Shown: positions 51,407-62,130, numbered from the stretch's first letter. The stretch: DNA of 64,000 bases from Akkermansia sp. N21116 (GCF_029854705.2 NZ_CP139035.1:992001-1056000); one strand, 5' to 3'. The notes: generated from the sequence alone by a model not told the origin. Numbers and translations: made by a program.

Positions 51407-53824
51407 TTAACGGACACATTGAAGTTTGATCCCCCATCCATCGGGATATTGGCCAACCCGACCGAAGCGTCCGGCTTTTAACAGAACGGTGTTATTTCCC
51501 TTTTTAAGAGTGACGGGAATAAGGTCCGCCCCTTGATATTCGACATCATTCGGTTGTTGGATGGTGTGGATTTTCCTGCCGTTGAACCATATTTCGCATG
51601 CATCTTTGGCGTTGACGGCGAGGTAGGCGGAACCTTCGCTGTCTGACTTGATGGAAGCGCGGGCGTAGGCCAGTTTGCCGTTGCCCCCCAGGAGGCGATC
51701 CATGTTGACCAGTCCGGAGGGTTCCGGTGCGATATCTTTCCAGCTTGTCGTTTCTCCGGTTTCCGGTGAGTAAATTTGGTCTTGGATCGGTTTGCGGATG
51801 TCGTACGGATAGGCGGGGGAAAGCTGCCAGTCCGAGACGGGCAGGAGTGTCCGGTTGACGCATTCGGGGAAGTGAGTCAGACGCAGCCGTGTAGCTCCGT
51901 AGGGGGTGAGGGTGATTGTTTCTTCCTTGCCGTCCGTCGTATAGGCGATGGGGATCAACGGGGTGAAGCGGTTTCCTTCCAATTTCCAGCCGGGGATGCG
52001 CTGGACGGGCACCTGAAGGGCGGGAGCCCCGTCCCCTCCGTCAAAGGGGTAGGCATCATTCTTTTTGGGAAGAACCCGGACGCGTTCACGGAAGTTCGAT
52101 TCATCCAGAGCGAGAGCGTAATTCCATGGAGCGGCCGCTTTCAATGAGAGAGTAGGGAACTGAGAATTGCCGGTTTCTCTGGAGTTGATGTCGACTTGCT
52201 CAGGAATGGCGTAGGAATAGAGCAGGGGACCGCGCTCCAGACTTAGAGAATTTTGATAGCGATTGAGGTGCAGGGGCATGGGGAATCGCAGAGTGACGAC
52301 ATCTCCATTCTTGAAGGTACGGTTCAGCTGGGCAAAGGAGCCGGAGCGGAAGTCGCCTGTGACGGTTTGTCCGTTGACGGCTATTTCCGGGCTGGCACAC
52401 CAGGCCGGGATGCGGAAACGGAAGGGAACGGTCGTTTGTTCATCCGTTTCGAATTTGAACTCAACGGTGTCCGAGAAGGGGTAGTCCGTTTTTTCATGAA
52501 CAGTGACCGTCCGTCCGCTTTGGCCGAGAGGGCCGGAGATCGTGGAGGGACCATACAGGACGGCGGTGAGAATACCGTCGGAATCGGTCATCCACATGCG
52601 GGAAGCGAAGTTGGGCATCAGCCTGTGGACATTGCCGGGACAACATGCCGGTTCATGGTGGGGACTGTAACTCATCCAGCGTGTACCCCGGTGAAACTTG
52701 GAGTGTGTGGAATTGTCGGTGGCGATGAACTGGTTGTCGCCGGACATGTATTGAAGGTTGGTGAAATCCTTGGAAACAGCTCCAGGACCGGCATTGAAAC
52801 AGGCTTTTTCGATCATGTCGGCGTATTTGGCATTGCCGGTTGCCATGAGGAAGTAGCCGAGAGTCCACGTGAAGTCGGAACTGACGCAGGTTTCATGGGG
52901 TTGGGAAGGATCGCGGGTGGATAGATATTCCGTGCTGGACGGGACTCCGCTGGGGCCCATGTGATCGCGTTCCAGAACGCGTATGGCGTTTTCGGCAGCC
53001 TGGAGATAGGAGGGGTCACCGGTATAAATATAGAGGATGGCGGGGAGTTTCAGTTCCTCGCTGAAGGTAACGCCATGCATGACGATTTTGTTGTTTCCAG
53101 CTGTGGCGGTCATGGTAAGGCGTTCTTCGGTAGCCGGTTGGGTGTTGAAGATCTTGTAGGCATCGACGGCTTTGTCCTTCAGTGCGGTATCGCCAGTCCA
53201 TTCATAAGTTTTCAACAGTCCTTCTATGTTGGTTGCGTTGCGGAATCCCAGACCGATATCCTTGGCCGTCGTCAGGGAGAAATGCTTATGGAACGCATCG
53301 ACGATTTGCTTGTCGCCCGTTGCCATGTAGTAGGGGATGACGGCCTTGAAGAAGACGCCATTGGGCCAGAGGGATTCGTTTTTCCTGAGGCTTGTACCGA
53401 TCAGTCCCCTGGAGTTAGGATGTGTCACCACCCACTGGATGTTACGTTTGAACGTGTCGATTTTGGCCTGGTCATTCAACAAAAGCCCCAGTCTCACCAT
53501 TCCGTCCAGATAGTAGGCAGTTTGCTCGTAGGGCCACCAGCTGTTGCTTTTATTGTTAATTTCACCTTCCCAGAGTTGAGTGTTAAACGGGAATCCATGT
53601 TCTTTCGGATGGCTGGTTAGGCCTTTTTGCTGGCGGACGAGATATTCTTTCAGCCATCCTTCGGGCTTGATGCATGTAGGGGAAATCTCCCGGAAGCGGT
53701 CATAGCGTGGAATGGATGGGGAAACTCCTGGCGATTGTGTTCCGGAAGCCGATATCCCCAAGAAAGAGAGGAGGCACGCGATTCGACAGGAATAGCGGGA
53801 TAAGAAGTGAGCAATCAAAGACAT
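51407..53824 (-). CDS. GH127-type (DUF1680) beta-L-arabinofuranosidase-like protein
   Basis: 805 residues from the ATG at 53824 with a signal peptide (YSCRIACLLSFLGISASG). The family pattern is clear: WEGEINNKSNSWWPYEQT, HETCVSSDFTWTLGYFLMAT and CCPGNVHRLMPNFASRMWM, the latter providing the zinc-bound Cys residues. A C-terminal carbohydrate-binding-like domain ends ILLKAGRFGRVGQYPDGWG. The family cleaves beta-L-arabinofuranosides or related sugars; the substrate is not readable. Divergent from the heparinase-like gene across 123 bases. Confidence 0.9.
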   Translation of the reverse strand: MSLIAHFLSRYSCRIACLLSFLGISASGTQSPGVSPSIPRYDRFREISPTCIKPEGWLKEYLVRQQKGLTSHPKEHGFPFNTQLWEGEINNKSNSWWPYEQTAYYLDGMVRLGLLLNDQAKIDTFKRNIQWVVTHPNSRGLIGTSLRKNESLWPNGVFFKAVIPYYMATGDKQIVDAFHKHFSLTTAKDIGLGFRNATNIEGLLKTYEWTGDTALKDKAVDAYKIFNTQPATEERLTMTATAGNNKIVMHGVTFSEELKLPAILYIYTGDPSYLQAAENAIRVLERDHMGPSGVPSSTEYLSTRDPSQPHETCVSSDFTWTLGYFLMATGNAKYADMIEKACFNAGPGAVSKDFTNLQYMSGDNQFIATDNSTHSKFHRGTRWMSYSPHHEPACCPGNVHRLMPNFASRMWMTDSDGILTAVLYGPSTISGPLGQSGRTVTVHEKTDYPFSDTVEFKFETDEQTTVPFRFRIPAWCASPEIAVNGQTVTGDFRSGSFAQLNRTFKNGDVVTLRFPMPLHLNRYQNSLSLERGPLLYSYAIPEQVDINSRETGNSQFPTLSLKAAAPWNYALALDESNFRERVRVLPKKNDAYPFDGGDGAPALQVPVQRIPGWKLEGNRFTPLIPIAYTTDGKEETITLTPYGATRLRLTHFPECVNRTLLPVSDWQLSPAYPYDIRKPIQDQIYSPETGETTSWKDIAPEPSGLVNMDRLLGGNGKLAYARASIKSDSEGSAYLAVNAKDACEIWFNGRKIHTIQQPNDVEYQGADLIPVTLKKGNNTVLLKAGRFGRVGQYPDGWGIKLQCVR

Positions 53825-53947
53825 GGTAAAATTACGAAAGTGCCGCGGGCATCCTTTCATGTATCATCTTGTTTTTTGGACAAGATGTACAAAATATAAA
53901 AAAATTCAGTTGGATGATTTTTTTGCCTTCGAGACGACGTATTCTGA

Positions 53948-55876
53948 ATGATGAAAGCTCTTTTAATTGGAATTTGTTTTTTGACTGGTTCGTACTCTGT
54001 AATGACAGCATCCGGTTATGAGGAACGTGCGTATTTGGAACGTTCGGTTGATGCCTCCGGTCTCAGGGAAATATTGAAAACGGATCGTTCCTGGGTACCC
54101 TATCCCGCCTACGCTGACCGCAGCGGCTGGGAAAAATTAATGGGTGACAGCCGCGAGGAATTAATCCGGCGTGGGGAGAAAATGCTTGATTATCCGTGGC
54201 AGGTGATCAAAGCGACGGACTACCTCGAGTTTGAACGCAGCGGCAACCGCGAGGTGATGCAGCGTCCTCATGCGGCCAATTGCAACGCCTTGAAGGATCT
54301 TGTACTGGCGGAACTGGCCGAAGGCAAGGGACGATTCATGAACCAGATCGCCAACGGAGTTTTTTATTTTAGCGAAATGACAGCGTGGTCTCTCTCCGCC
54401 CACCTGACGGCACAGAAGAATCACCGTCCCCTGCCGGATGACCAGGAGCAGATCATTGACCTGACATCGGGGGAAATCTCCTCCATTCTCTCCTGGACTC
54501 ACTATTTCTTGAAGGATGAGTTGGATAAAATCCATCCCCTCCTGGCGTCCAGATTGAAACGTGAACTCTACAAACGGACGATTGAACCCTATTTAACCCG
54601 TTCTTACCATTGGAGCGCCCTGAACCGCCCCAAAGGTTGTTTTGTCAATAACTGGAATCCATGGTGCAATACCAACGTGCTTCAGACGATGCTATTGATG
54701 AGCGATGATCCTGCCGAAATGTGCGAAGGAGTACGCCGGACAATGTTGTCGGTGGATTGCTTTATGAATTATGTCAAAGGCGATGGAGCTTGTGAAGAAG
54801 GTCCGTCCTACTGGACCCATGCAGCCGGGAAATTGTATGATTATCTGACACTTATTTCCATGGCAACCCAGGGCAAGGTCAAATTGTTCGATAAGCCCCT
54901 GGTACGTCGCATGGGGGAATACCTTGCCGATTCCTATGTCGGTGACGGCTGGGTTGTCAATTTTGCCGATGCTTCGGCAAAGGGAGGCGGAGACCCCGAC
55001 TTGGTGTACAGATACGGAAAGGCAGTGAATAGTCCGGTGATGACGGGGTACGCGGCATCCCTCATGGGGAAAGCCGGCAAGAAAGCCGGAGCTCCACGGG
55101 GTATGGACATGTTCCGGACGCTGGAGTGGTTTGCTTCTCACAAAGAGTTGATGGCAGAGGAGCCGTCTATAGTCCGCAACGATGTGTCCTGGTACCCGGA
55201 GACGGAATTCTGCTACCTCTATGACAAGGGGAATGGATTCTTCGTTGCAACGAAAGGAGGCAACAATGGAGAAAGCCACAACCACAATGATGTAGGCACC
55301 TTCTCCCTCTATGTGCGGAACATGCCCGTCATCATTGATGTCGGCGTAGGTACTTATACGCGCCAGACCTTCAGCAACGAGCGTTATTCCATCTGGACGA
55401 TGCAGAGCGATTACCACAACCTGCCGGCAATCAATGGAGTTTCCCAGAATCCGGGGGGAAAATACCGCGCCTCCAAGACTGCATGTGATGTCGGTCGTAA
55501 GACTTTTTCGACAGATATTGCCGGGGCTTATCCTGCCGAAGCGAAGGTAAAGAACTGGATTCGTACATGTACCCTAGGTAAAGACGGGTTGGATGTGACG
55601 GATACCTTTTCTCTGGAAGAAACCGTGACGGCTCCCAGTCTTCATTACATGACTTGGGCGGAGCCCGATCTGTCGATACCGGGAAAAGTGGTTTTGGACA
55701 AGGAAGGCCGCAAGGTGACCATGACTTACGATCCTTCGCAGCTGGAGGCTTCCGTCGAGAAGGTTTCGTTGACGGACAAGGCATTGACCCGCGTCTGGGG
55801 CGATGCCGTATACCGCCTTGTCCTGAAAGGCCGTCAAGCGGACAAGGACGGTTCCTACACCGTAAAATTCCGGTAA
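53948..55876 (+). CDS. heparinase II/III-like polysaccharide lyase, exported
   Basis: 642 residues with signal peptide MMKALLIGICFLTGSYSVMT. The N-terminal half is an alpha/alpha toroid, with GCFVNNWNPWCNTNVLQTM and GDGACEEGPSYW as its substrate-cleft region. The C-terminal beta-sandwich begins near FVATKGGNNGESHNHNDVG, the Heparinase II/III signature with His residues that bind zinc. It is expected to cleave uronic-acid-containing glycans in the periplasm or outside; heparin itself is not implied. It is divergent from the GH127-type gene and adjacent to GH20, supporting a shared substrate. Confidence 0.88.
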   Translation: MMKALLIGICFLTGSYSVMTASGYEERAYLERSVDASGLREILKTDRSWVPYPAYADRSGWEKLMGDSREELIRRGEKMLDYPWQVIKATDYLEFERSGNREVMQRPHAANCNALKDLVLAELAEGKGRFMNQIANGVFYFSEMTAWSLSAHLTAQKNHRPLPDDQEQIIDLTSGEISSILSWTHYFLKDELDKIHPLLASRLKRELYKRTIEPYLTRSYHWSALNRPKGCFVNNWNPWCNTNVLQTMLLMSDDPAEMCEGVRRTMLSVDCFMNYVKGDGACEEGPSYWTHAAGKLYDYLTLISMATQGKVKLFDKPLVRRMGEYLADSYVGDGWVVNFADASAKGGGDPDLVYRYGKAVNSPVMTGYAASLMGKAGKKAGAPRGMDMFRTLEWFASHKELMAEEPSIVRNDVSWYPETEFCYLYDKGNGFFVATKGGNNGESHNHNDVGTFSLYVRNMPVIIDVGVGTYTRQTFSNERYSIWTMQSDYHNLPAINGVSQNPGGKYRASKTACDVGRKTFSTDIAGAYPAEAKVKNWIRTCTLGKDGLDVTDTFSLEETVTAPSLHYMTWAEPDLSIPGKVVLDKEGRKVTMTYDPSQLEASVEKVSLTDKALTRVWGDAVYRLVLKGRQADKDGSYTVKFR

Positions 55877-56058
55877 ATATCCGTCCACAACGACCAATCA
55901 CAATGCCAGTCCCGATGATAACCGTGGGGCTGGCATTCTTTTTTTCAAAAATGGGACGAATTTGATTTATTTTCTGACAATCTATCCTATCTTAAGAAGG
56001 AAAGGAAAAGGTGCTCGAATGATCGCCTTATTTTTTATTCCATTCCCAGGCAGAAGAC

Positions 56059-59000
56059 ATGCTCAAGCTTTTTAGTGATATGCCATCCAGTTCGGAAAGC
56101 AGTTCTGCAAGTTCCTCGGTACTGAGTAGCAGTTCTTTGTCACAATCAAGCTCGGGAAGTGGTTCCAGCTCCTCATCCAGTAGTTCTTCTTCATCCAGCA
56201 GTTCCACATCGGCTTCGTCTTCAAGCGGCCCTATTGAGGAAGGTTGTCCTTGCCCCTGTTCTTGCGACTGCGATGAAGAACCCGACCCCGACGACTGCAA
56301 CAAAAATGGAGGTGGTAATTCCGCCGGTAACTTCCCCATCGGATCCAATCCGGACGATCCCGATGATTGCGAAGGGGAATTGGGCGTCGGTGGTGAAGGC
56401 AACAACTCCGGAGGCGATAGGAATGCTTTCGCAACCTTTAGCTTCCGGGCCGTACCGGAAAGTACCATCGGTGTCCGTTACAAGCACCCTCTGGAATGGA
56501 CATCAGTCTGGAATGCCTCGGAGCGGAACGTGACCGTCATGCGGCCCACCGGCAGCGCCATCAGCTTTCATGCAGGCACCGGCAGCGCGGAAGCCGTTCC
56601 CGTCGGTGCCTCCCGTAAGCTCAACTACCGCGTCCGGCTGGTCTCGGAGGACGGACAGCCGTGTCCCTCGGGTTCCCCCGCTTTCCTGGACATGGTGCAA
56701 AGTAACGGACGCATCCTGCGCTTTTCCGCTTCAACCGGGCGGGTTTCCTCCCTCATCTCTCCGTCCGGTGTCGAAACCACTGCGGAACAATACGCTGCCC
56801 AGCTGCAAGTAACGCGGAATCCGGAGACGGGCGCTGTCGAAAGTGTCTGGTCGAAGTCTCAGGGCCTCCTGCAAACCATTCCTGCGGGTAACAAACTCAC
56901 CCTCGCGTGGTTTGCTCCCGGGCAAGTCCGACGGAATTCTCTCGGCCTCCTCTCCGGCATGGGACTTCCATGGAAAACCGTTACCTACGAAACGACGGAA
57001 AAGGACGGTGTCCCCGTCATGCTCATCGACGAACAAAGGGAAGGCATGCCCGCTTTCCACTCGGAACGCTACGTCAAAGGCAATAACGTCACCATCATTA
57101 CCGGAGAAGGCGCCGAACGCATCGTGCGCACCATCGAACGCGGATTCCTGCCCGGTGACAAATGGGAAACGATCGAGACCTACCGCCGCATGGATGCCGA
57201 CGGCAACATCTCGGACGATCCCCCCGCCTCCTGCGTCCGCACCGTCAAGAAAAACACGGAGGGCGGATGGCTCACCCTGAGCAGAACGGTCGGGTATGGC
57301 ACGCCCGAAGCCCAGACCACCCTCTACACCTACAACGAACAATTCCGCCGCACCCTCGTCATCGAACCCAATGGCAGCTACACGCGATACGAATACGACG
57401 AACGCGGGAGAACCACCCTGGAAGCAAGGCCGTGGGCCGGAGGGGGAGAACAGGCGATGCGTACAACCTACGCCGACCTCCGCTTCAACGACTTCCGTCC
57501 CGCCTTGGAAACGGATCTCATCATCGATGAAGACGGCGAAGAAACCGTCCTGGCTCGCCGCGTTTATACCTACGAAGACTCGGACGAAGTGAACCGTACG
57601 ACCGTGACGGAAACCGCCCTCGGCTCCGTCAATGTCCATACGTCCGTCTCGGAAACCAACGGCCCGGCAGCCGTCTATCCGTATGCCCGCGGACGCGAAC
57701 GCTTCATCCAGGGGGTTGACGGTCGCCAGACGCTGATTGAATACGCCCCGGCAGATTCCCATGGAGCCATCCATATGGTGACAAGAACCAGTATGGTCAA
57801 CGGAGACATCGTCTCCGGACAAAGTTCCCGTGAAGTGGAATATATCGCCGACAACGGAACCGTCACGCGGAACGAACGCTACGTCCACACCGGGGAAGGG
57901 TGGTCGCTGGTAGCGGCGGAAGATTACGAATATAATGTCGAGCTCAAGCGTACCCGGGTTACCCGTGCCAACGGACGGGTGAGCACGACGGAATGGATGT
58001 GCTGCGGTCCTCTGCGGGAAACCGACGAGGACGGCATTACGGTTTCCTACGGCTATGACACGGCCAAACAACTCGTTGAAAGTATACGCTCGGCGACCGA
58101 AACTATGCCGGAAACCATCGTCTCCTATGTGCGTGATGCCGAAGACCGCGTGCTCGAAATGCGCCGGGACGTCGGCCCGATGACGACCGTCGAATCCTCA
58201 TTCTACGACTCCATCGGACGGGTCACCAGTACCACGGATGTTTTGGGCCGCACCACATATACAGATTACAGCGAGGATCTACTCGTGACGACCGTTACCT
58301 CCCCCTCGGGCGCCACTTTCATTACCGAGGTCTATTATGACGGTACTACCGTGTTGCAATCCGGCACAGGGCAGAGGGAGATAGAAACGCGGATGGAATT
58401 GACCCCGGAAGGTATTCTGACAACGCGCCTCACGGGCAATGTCATTCTCTCCCGTCAATTGTCCAACGGATTCGGAGAAACCCTGCGGGAAGACACGCCC
58501 AACACACTGGGAGGCTTCATCTCAACCCATCATACCTACAACGGCAAGGGGCAGCGCACCCGTTCACAGACGGAGCAAATGGCTCCCACCCTGTACGAAT
58601 ACGATGAGATGGGAAATATGGTGAAACAAACGCTTGCCCTGTCGGATACCCCCACGCCGCTCAACTCCCGGATCACGGAAAAGTCTCAATCCTACGCCGT
58701 ACGGGAAGATGGAATCTATCAGATTCAAATGACAATTGCCTACAATGCCTCTGGTCAACCCCTCGTCCAGATGACGGAGACACTCGTTTCTTCCCTGAGT
58801 GCAATCTTGGAAAGCAGGAGCCGGAGTCAGGACATCTATGGTCAGGTGTCCGAATCGTGGTCGGAATACACCGCGCCAACGAAGAGAACGCAGTACGCCA
58901 GGATTCCAACCTCGGTGTTGATTGCTTCTGCCATCGTTGTCGATGGCTTTGTCCAGCAATCGACAGACAATACCGGCATCACCACAACCCAAAGCAGAAG

Positions 59001-61521
59001 TTATACATCCAGCGGTCAGAAGATCACACAAACCGATGGGCGGGGCAATACGACAAGCACGGAAACCGACCTGGCCGGGCGCATCATCAAAGAGCCTGAT
59101 TCCGCAAGGGCGACGATCGCCAGGGTTTATGACTCGCGGTTTGATTTGCCCTCTTGCGTCACCAATGCACTGGGCGATACGACCTGTTACGCTTATGACA
59201 TTCGAGGGCGTAAGATCGCGGAATACGGTACTGCCGTTCAGCCCGCCTGCTTCGGGTATGATGAGGCGGACCGCATGATTTCATTGACGACCTTCAGAAT
59301 CGCGGATGAAGAGATTACGACGGATCCGAGTGAACGCATGGATGGCGATACGACCAGATGGACCTACGAGGAAGCTACTGGTCGCCAGTTGAAAAAAACG
59401 TATGCAGATGGTTCCGAGGTAATCGACACATACGATGCCATGAATCGCCTGAGTACAAGGACGCTGGCGCGAGGTATCGTCACGAGCTATTCTTACGATC
59501 CTTTGACTGGCGAGACAACCCAGGTTCATTACAGTGACGAGACACCTGATTTCACGTATGAATTCAATCATTTGGGGCAAATCGTCGCCATTACCACACA
59601 GGGGGAAGAACATCCCTATTCGCTGACGTACAATGACTACGGAGTCATGGCTGAGGAAGGCTACTGGATGGGGTGGCAGGAAAGCCATGTGAAACGCACA
59701 TTCGACGCATTCGGTCGGCCTTCCTCGGCCGGGATTGAATTACAGAATGAGACACCCATTGAATGGGAACAGATTTATGACGAATGCGGTCGTATCTCCT
59801 CCTTCCGCCTTTTGGCGAATGAAGCCCGGGGATTCGAGGAAAAGACTTTCCAGTTCAGTTATCTGCCGGGAAGTAGTCTCGTTTCAAGAATCGACTGGAG
59901 CAACGGCCTTTGCCTGGAATACACCTACCAATCGTGGCGTGACATCCTGACGGGGATCCGATGCGGAACCTCAGACAAGACCTATACAATCGCCGAGAAA
60001 ACGAGGGAACTTGATCCCTTGGGACGTCCGGAAAAGGGTCTCAGAACGCGTCTTGGAGAAACACACGACGATTATTTCAGCTACAATTCGCGGAACGAAC
60101 TGACCGGGGCCATGTTCGGAGGAGGCCCGGTGTTCGAGTATGCATACGATAACATCGGCAACAGGGAACAGTTCCAGGTACGGGCAACACAGACAGATTA
60201 CGAGAGCAACGAGCTTAACCAGTACTCGCTTATTACCCCGTCATACGCGCCGGCATTTACACCGACTTTCGATGCGGATGGGAACCAGACACGCATCCGG
60301 ACCACGAGCGGCATCTGGAATGTAATCTACAATGCCAACAACCGTCCCATTCGCTTTGCAAGCGAAGACAATGAGACTGTGATTGAGTGCCGTTACGACC
60401 ACATGGGGCGTCGCGTCACGAAAAAAGTCAGTGTCGGTGGAATCGTGACGCAGCATGAAGGCTACCATTATCTGGATTATGTCCAGGTAGCGGCAGTCGA
60501 TTTGTTGGCGAACAACGAAGTGCTCCATGCCATCTTGTGGAATCCTCTCGAATCCGTAGCCACCCGTCCGTTGGCTTTGGTGCGAGGTAGCAACATCTAC
60601 TACAGTACACACGATTTCGTCAAAAATATCACGGAATGGATCAACGAACAGGGAGAAATAAGTGCCAGTTTCGACTATACCCCCTACGGTGAAGTCGTAT
60701 CGGAAACAGGAGATGCAAGCCTGAACGTGATTGGCTATTCGAGTGAAGTGATGGATCGGGAATTAGGCCTGGTGTATTACAACTACCGTCATCTCAATCC
60801 GCTAGATGGCAGGTGGATTAGTAAGGACTTAATTTCGGAATTAATGCAATTAAATCAATATTTATTTTCTAATAATTGTCCAACTTATATAATTGACCGT
60901 TATGGTGCATATAAAATTGATGTGTCATTTAAGAAATTTATTGAACCTAAAGATATAATACCTTGGGTTACATCTAAATGGGAATCTGGGAGCAATACGA
61001 AGATTAAGCTTAAAATTAAATGTTGTTGCACAAATAATAATACATCAAATAAAAAATGTAAAATATCCTGTCGCTTATATTTCGATGCGACAATGATTCT
61101 ATCGCTAGATCAGGCAATGAAACAAGAAAAGGAAGGAGGAAATATAATATTTGTATTTGATCTATCTATATTGCAAAATATATTTGGGCATGAGCAACAA
61201 CATATGGTTAATAGTATTAAATTTATGGAGCAAATCGAAGAAGTATTGAAAAAAGAGGATATAAAACAATTTAAAACAGAAAATGAAACTTGTGAATATG
61301 CTAAAAAAATTGAAAGCGATTATCAAGGAAAAATTAATGAATGGTTAATTGCTGAAATAAATCATAAACATGGATTGAAAAATAAACAGCCTGTTCCTCC
61401 GGTGAATGATTCCTCTTTTATAACAAATATTAACAATAATCCTCCGGATGACATTAGTAATTCTAGATCATGGCCAAAGCCTACATTAGAGGCTGATCCG
61501 AGTGAAATGAAATGTCCATAA
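56059..61521 (+). CDS. Rhs/YD-repeat giant with HExxH toxin-like tip
   Basis: 1820 residues. A Ser-rich stretch (about residues 8-58) and a Cys/Asp-rich hinge (CPCPCSCDCDEE) are followed by long YD repeats (YEYDERGRTTLEA, YAYDIRGRKI, YNYRHLNPLDGRW). The conserved core end DGRWISKDLI marks the switch, at about base 60830, to an AT-rich variable tip of about 230 residues. The tip has HEQQH at residues 1711-1715 (FGHEQQHMVN), so it is probably a zinc metallopeptidase. No signal peptide is visible, so the export route is unknown. Two AT-rich genes follow as possible immunity genes. Confidence 0.9.
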   Translation: MLKLFSDMPSSSESSSASSSVLSSSSLSQSSSGSGSSSSSSSSSSSSSSTSASSSSGPIEEGCPCPCSCDCDEEPDPDDCNKNGGGNSAGNFPIGSNPDDPDDCEGELGVGGEGNNSGGDRNAFATFSFRAVPESTIGVRYKHPLEWTSVWNASERNVTVMRPTGSAISFHAGTGSAEAVPVGASRKLNYRVRLVSEDGQPCPSGSPAFLDMVQSNGRILRFSASTGRVSSLISPSGVETTAEQYAAQLQVTRNPETGAVESVWSKSQGLLQTIPAGNKLTLAWFAPGQVRRNSLGLLSGMGLPWKTVTYETTEKDGVPVMLIDEQREGMPAFHSERYVKGNNVTIITGEGAERIVRTIERGFLPGDKWETIETYRRMDADGNISDDPPASCVRTVKKNTEGGWLTLSRTVGYGTPEAQTTLYTYNEQFRRTLVIEPNGSYTRYEYDERGRTTLEARPWAGGGEQAMRTTYADLRFNDFRPALETDLIIDEDGEETVLARRVYTYEDSDEVNRTTVTETALGSVNVHTSVSETNGPAAVYPYARGRERFIQGVDGRQTLIEYAPADSHGAIHMVTRTSMVNGDIVSGQSSREVEYIADNGTVTRNERYVHTGEGWSLVAAEDYEYNVELKRTRVTRANGRVSTTEWMCCGPLRETDEDGITVSYGYDTAKQLVESIRSATETMPETIVSYVRDAEDRVLEMRRDVGPMTTVESSFYDSIGRVTSTTDVLGRTTYTDYSEDLLVTTVTSPSGATFITEVYYDGTTVLQSGTGQREIETRMELTPEGILTTRLTGNVILSRQLSNGFGETLREDTPNTLGGFISTHHTYNGKGQRTRSQTEQMAPTLYEYDEMGNMVKQTLALSDTPTPLNSRITEKSQSYAVREDGIYQIQMTIAYNASGQPLVQMTETLVSSLSAILESRSRSQDIYGQVSESWSEYTAPTKRTQYARIPTSVLIASAIVVDGFVQQSTDNTGITTTQSRSYTSSGQKITQTDGRGNTTSTETDLAGRIIKEPDSARATIARVYDSRFDLPSCVTNALGDTTCYAYDIRGRKIAEYGTAVQPACFGYDEADRMISLTTFRIADEEITTDPSERMDGDTTRWTYEEATGRQLKKTYADGSEVIDTYDAMNRLSTRTLARGIVTSYSYDPLTGETTQVHYSDETPDFTYEFNHLGQIVAITTQGEEHPYSLTYNDYGVMAEEGYWMGWQESHVKRTFDAFGRPSSAGIELQNETPIEWEQIYDECGRISSFRLLANEARGFEEKTFQFSYLPGSSLVSRIDWSNGLCLEYTYQSWRDILTGIRCGTSDKTYTIAEKTRELDPLGRPEKGLRTRLGETHDDYFSYNSRNELTGAMFGGGPVFEYAYDNIGNREQFQVRATQTDYESNELNQYSLITPSYAPAFTPTFDADGNQTRIRTTSGIWNVIYNANNRPIRFASEDNETVIECRYDHMGRRVTKKVSVGGIVTQHEGYHYLDYVQVAAVDLLANNEVLHAILWNPLESVATRPLALVRGSNIYYSTHDFVKNITEWINEQGEISASFDYTPYGEVVSETGDASLNVIGYSSEVMDRELGLVYYNYRHLNPLDGRWISKDLISELMQLNQYLFSNNCPTYIIDRYGAYKIDVSFKKFIEPKDIIPWVTSKWESGSNTKIKLKIKCCCTNNNTSNKKCKISCRLYFDATMILSLDQAMKQEKEGGNIIFVFDLSILQNIFGHEQQHMVNSIKFMEQIEEVLKKEDIKQFKTENETCEYAKKIESDYQGKINEWLIAEINHKHGLKNKQPVPPVNDSSFITNINNNPPDDISNSRSWPKPTLEADPSEMKCP

Positions 61522-61530
61522 AGTAATAAT

Positions 61531-62130
61531 ATGTTCAACTATGTAATAATAATATATATAATTATGTGTTCGATAAATTGCAACCATAGTGAATACTACG
61601 AAACACTACCATATATTGATTTTGATGAAAAAAAGTGCAATAGATTTATATTTTTGAAGTCTCATAATCCGTTGGATAATAAAATTATGATTGTTGTCCC
61701 TGAAAAAAACACGGTTCTTATTGAAAAAGAATATGAGAATGATGGTCATGAAACTATTTTTGATGTATATAATATGAAATTATCAAAAGGTGAAAATGAG
61801 TATATTGATGCATACATTCAACAAGTAAATAGTTCTATGGATGATTTTAAAAGAGCAATGTCAGATTGGCTTTCTTTTTATACCTACCGTGAAACGATCA
61901 AAATAAAAAACAATAAATACAAAATTATTGATAAAATTCTCCATGATTATGGAATTTATAATATCAATATAAAATCCACATGGACAAGAATATTTTTTGA
62001 AAAAAAATTAAATAAAATAACGATTCAAATTGTAGATTACCCTAAAAATGAATATATTAGTTATGATTATATAAATATGATTACTCCGGCAAAAGAAACA
62101 TCGCGTTTCAATTCGTATATAATTAAATAA
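61531..62130 (+). CDS. AT-rich gene after the Rhs protein, candidate immunity
   Basis: 199 residues starting nine bases after the Rhs stop. MFNYVIIIYIIMCSINCNHS is a signal or lipoprotein-like start (possible lipid-modified Cys17), followed by a soluble domain with no known motif. The AT-rich codon use matches the Rhs tip and differs from the Rhs core, the usual sign of a tip-immunity pair acquired together. Immunity is inferred from position. Confidence 0.6.
   Translation: MFNYVIIIYIIMCSINCNHSEYYETLPYIDFDEKKCNRFIFLKSHNPLDNKIMIVVPEKNTVLIEKEYENDGHETIFDVYNMKLSKGENEYIDAYIQQVNSSMDDFKRAMSDWLSFYTYRETIKIKNNKYKIIDKILHDYGIYNINIKSTWTRIFFEKKLNKITIQIVDYPKNEYISYDYINMITPAKETSRFNSYIIK

Noticed and set aside
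56731-58071. Minus-strand frame of 446 residues inside the Rhs gene
   Set aside because: Antisense of GC-rich YD repeats; no start context or domain.
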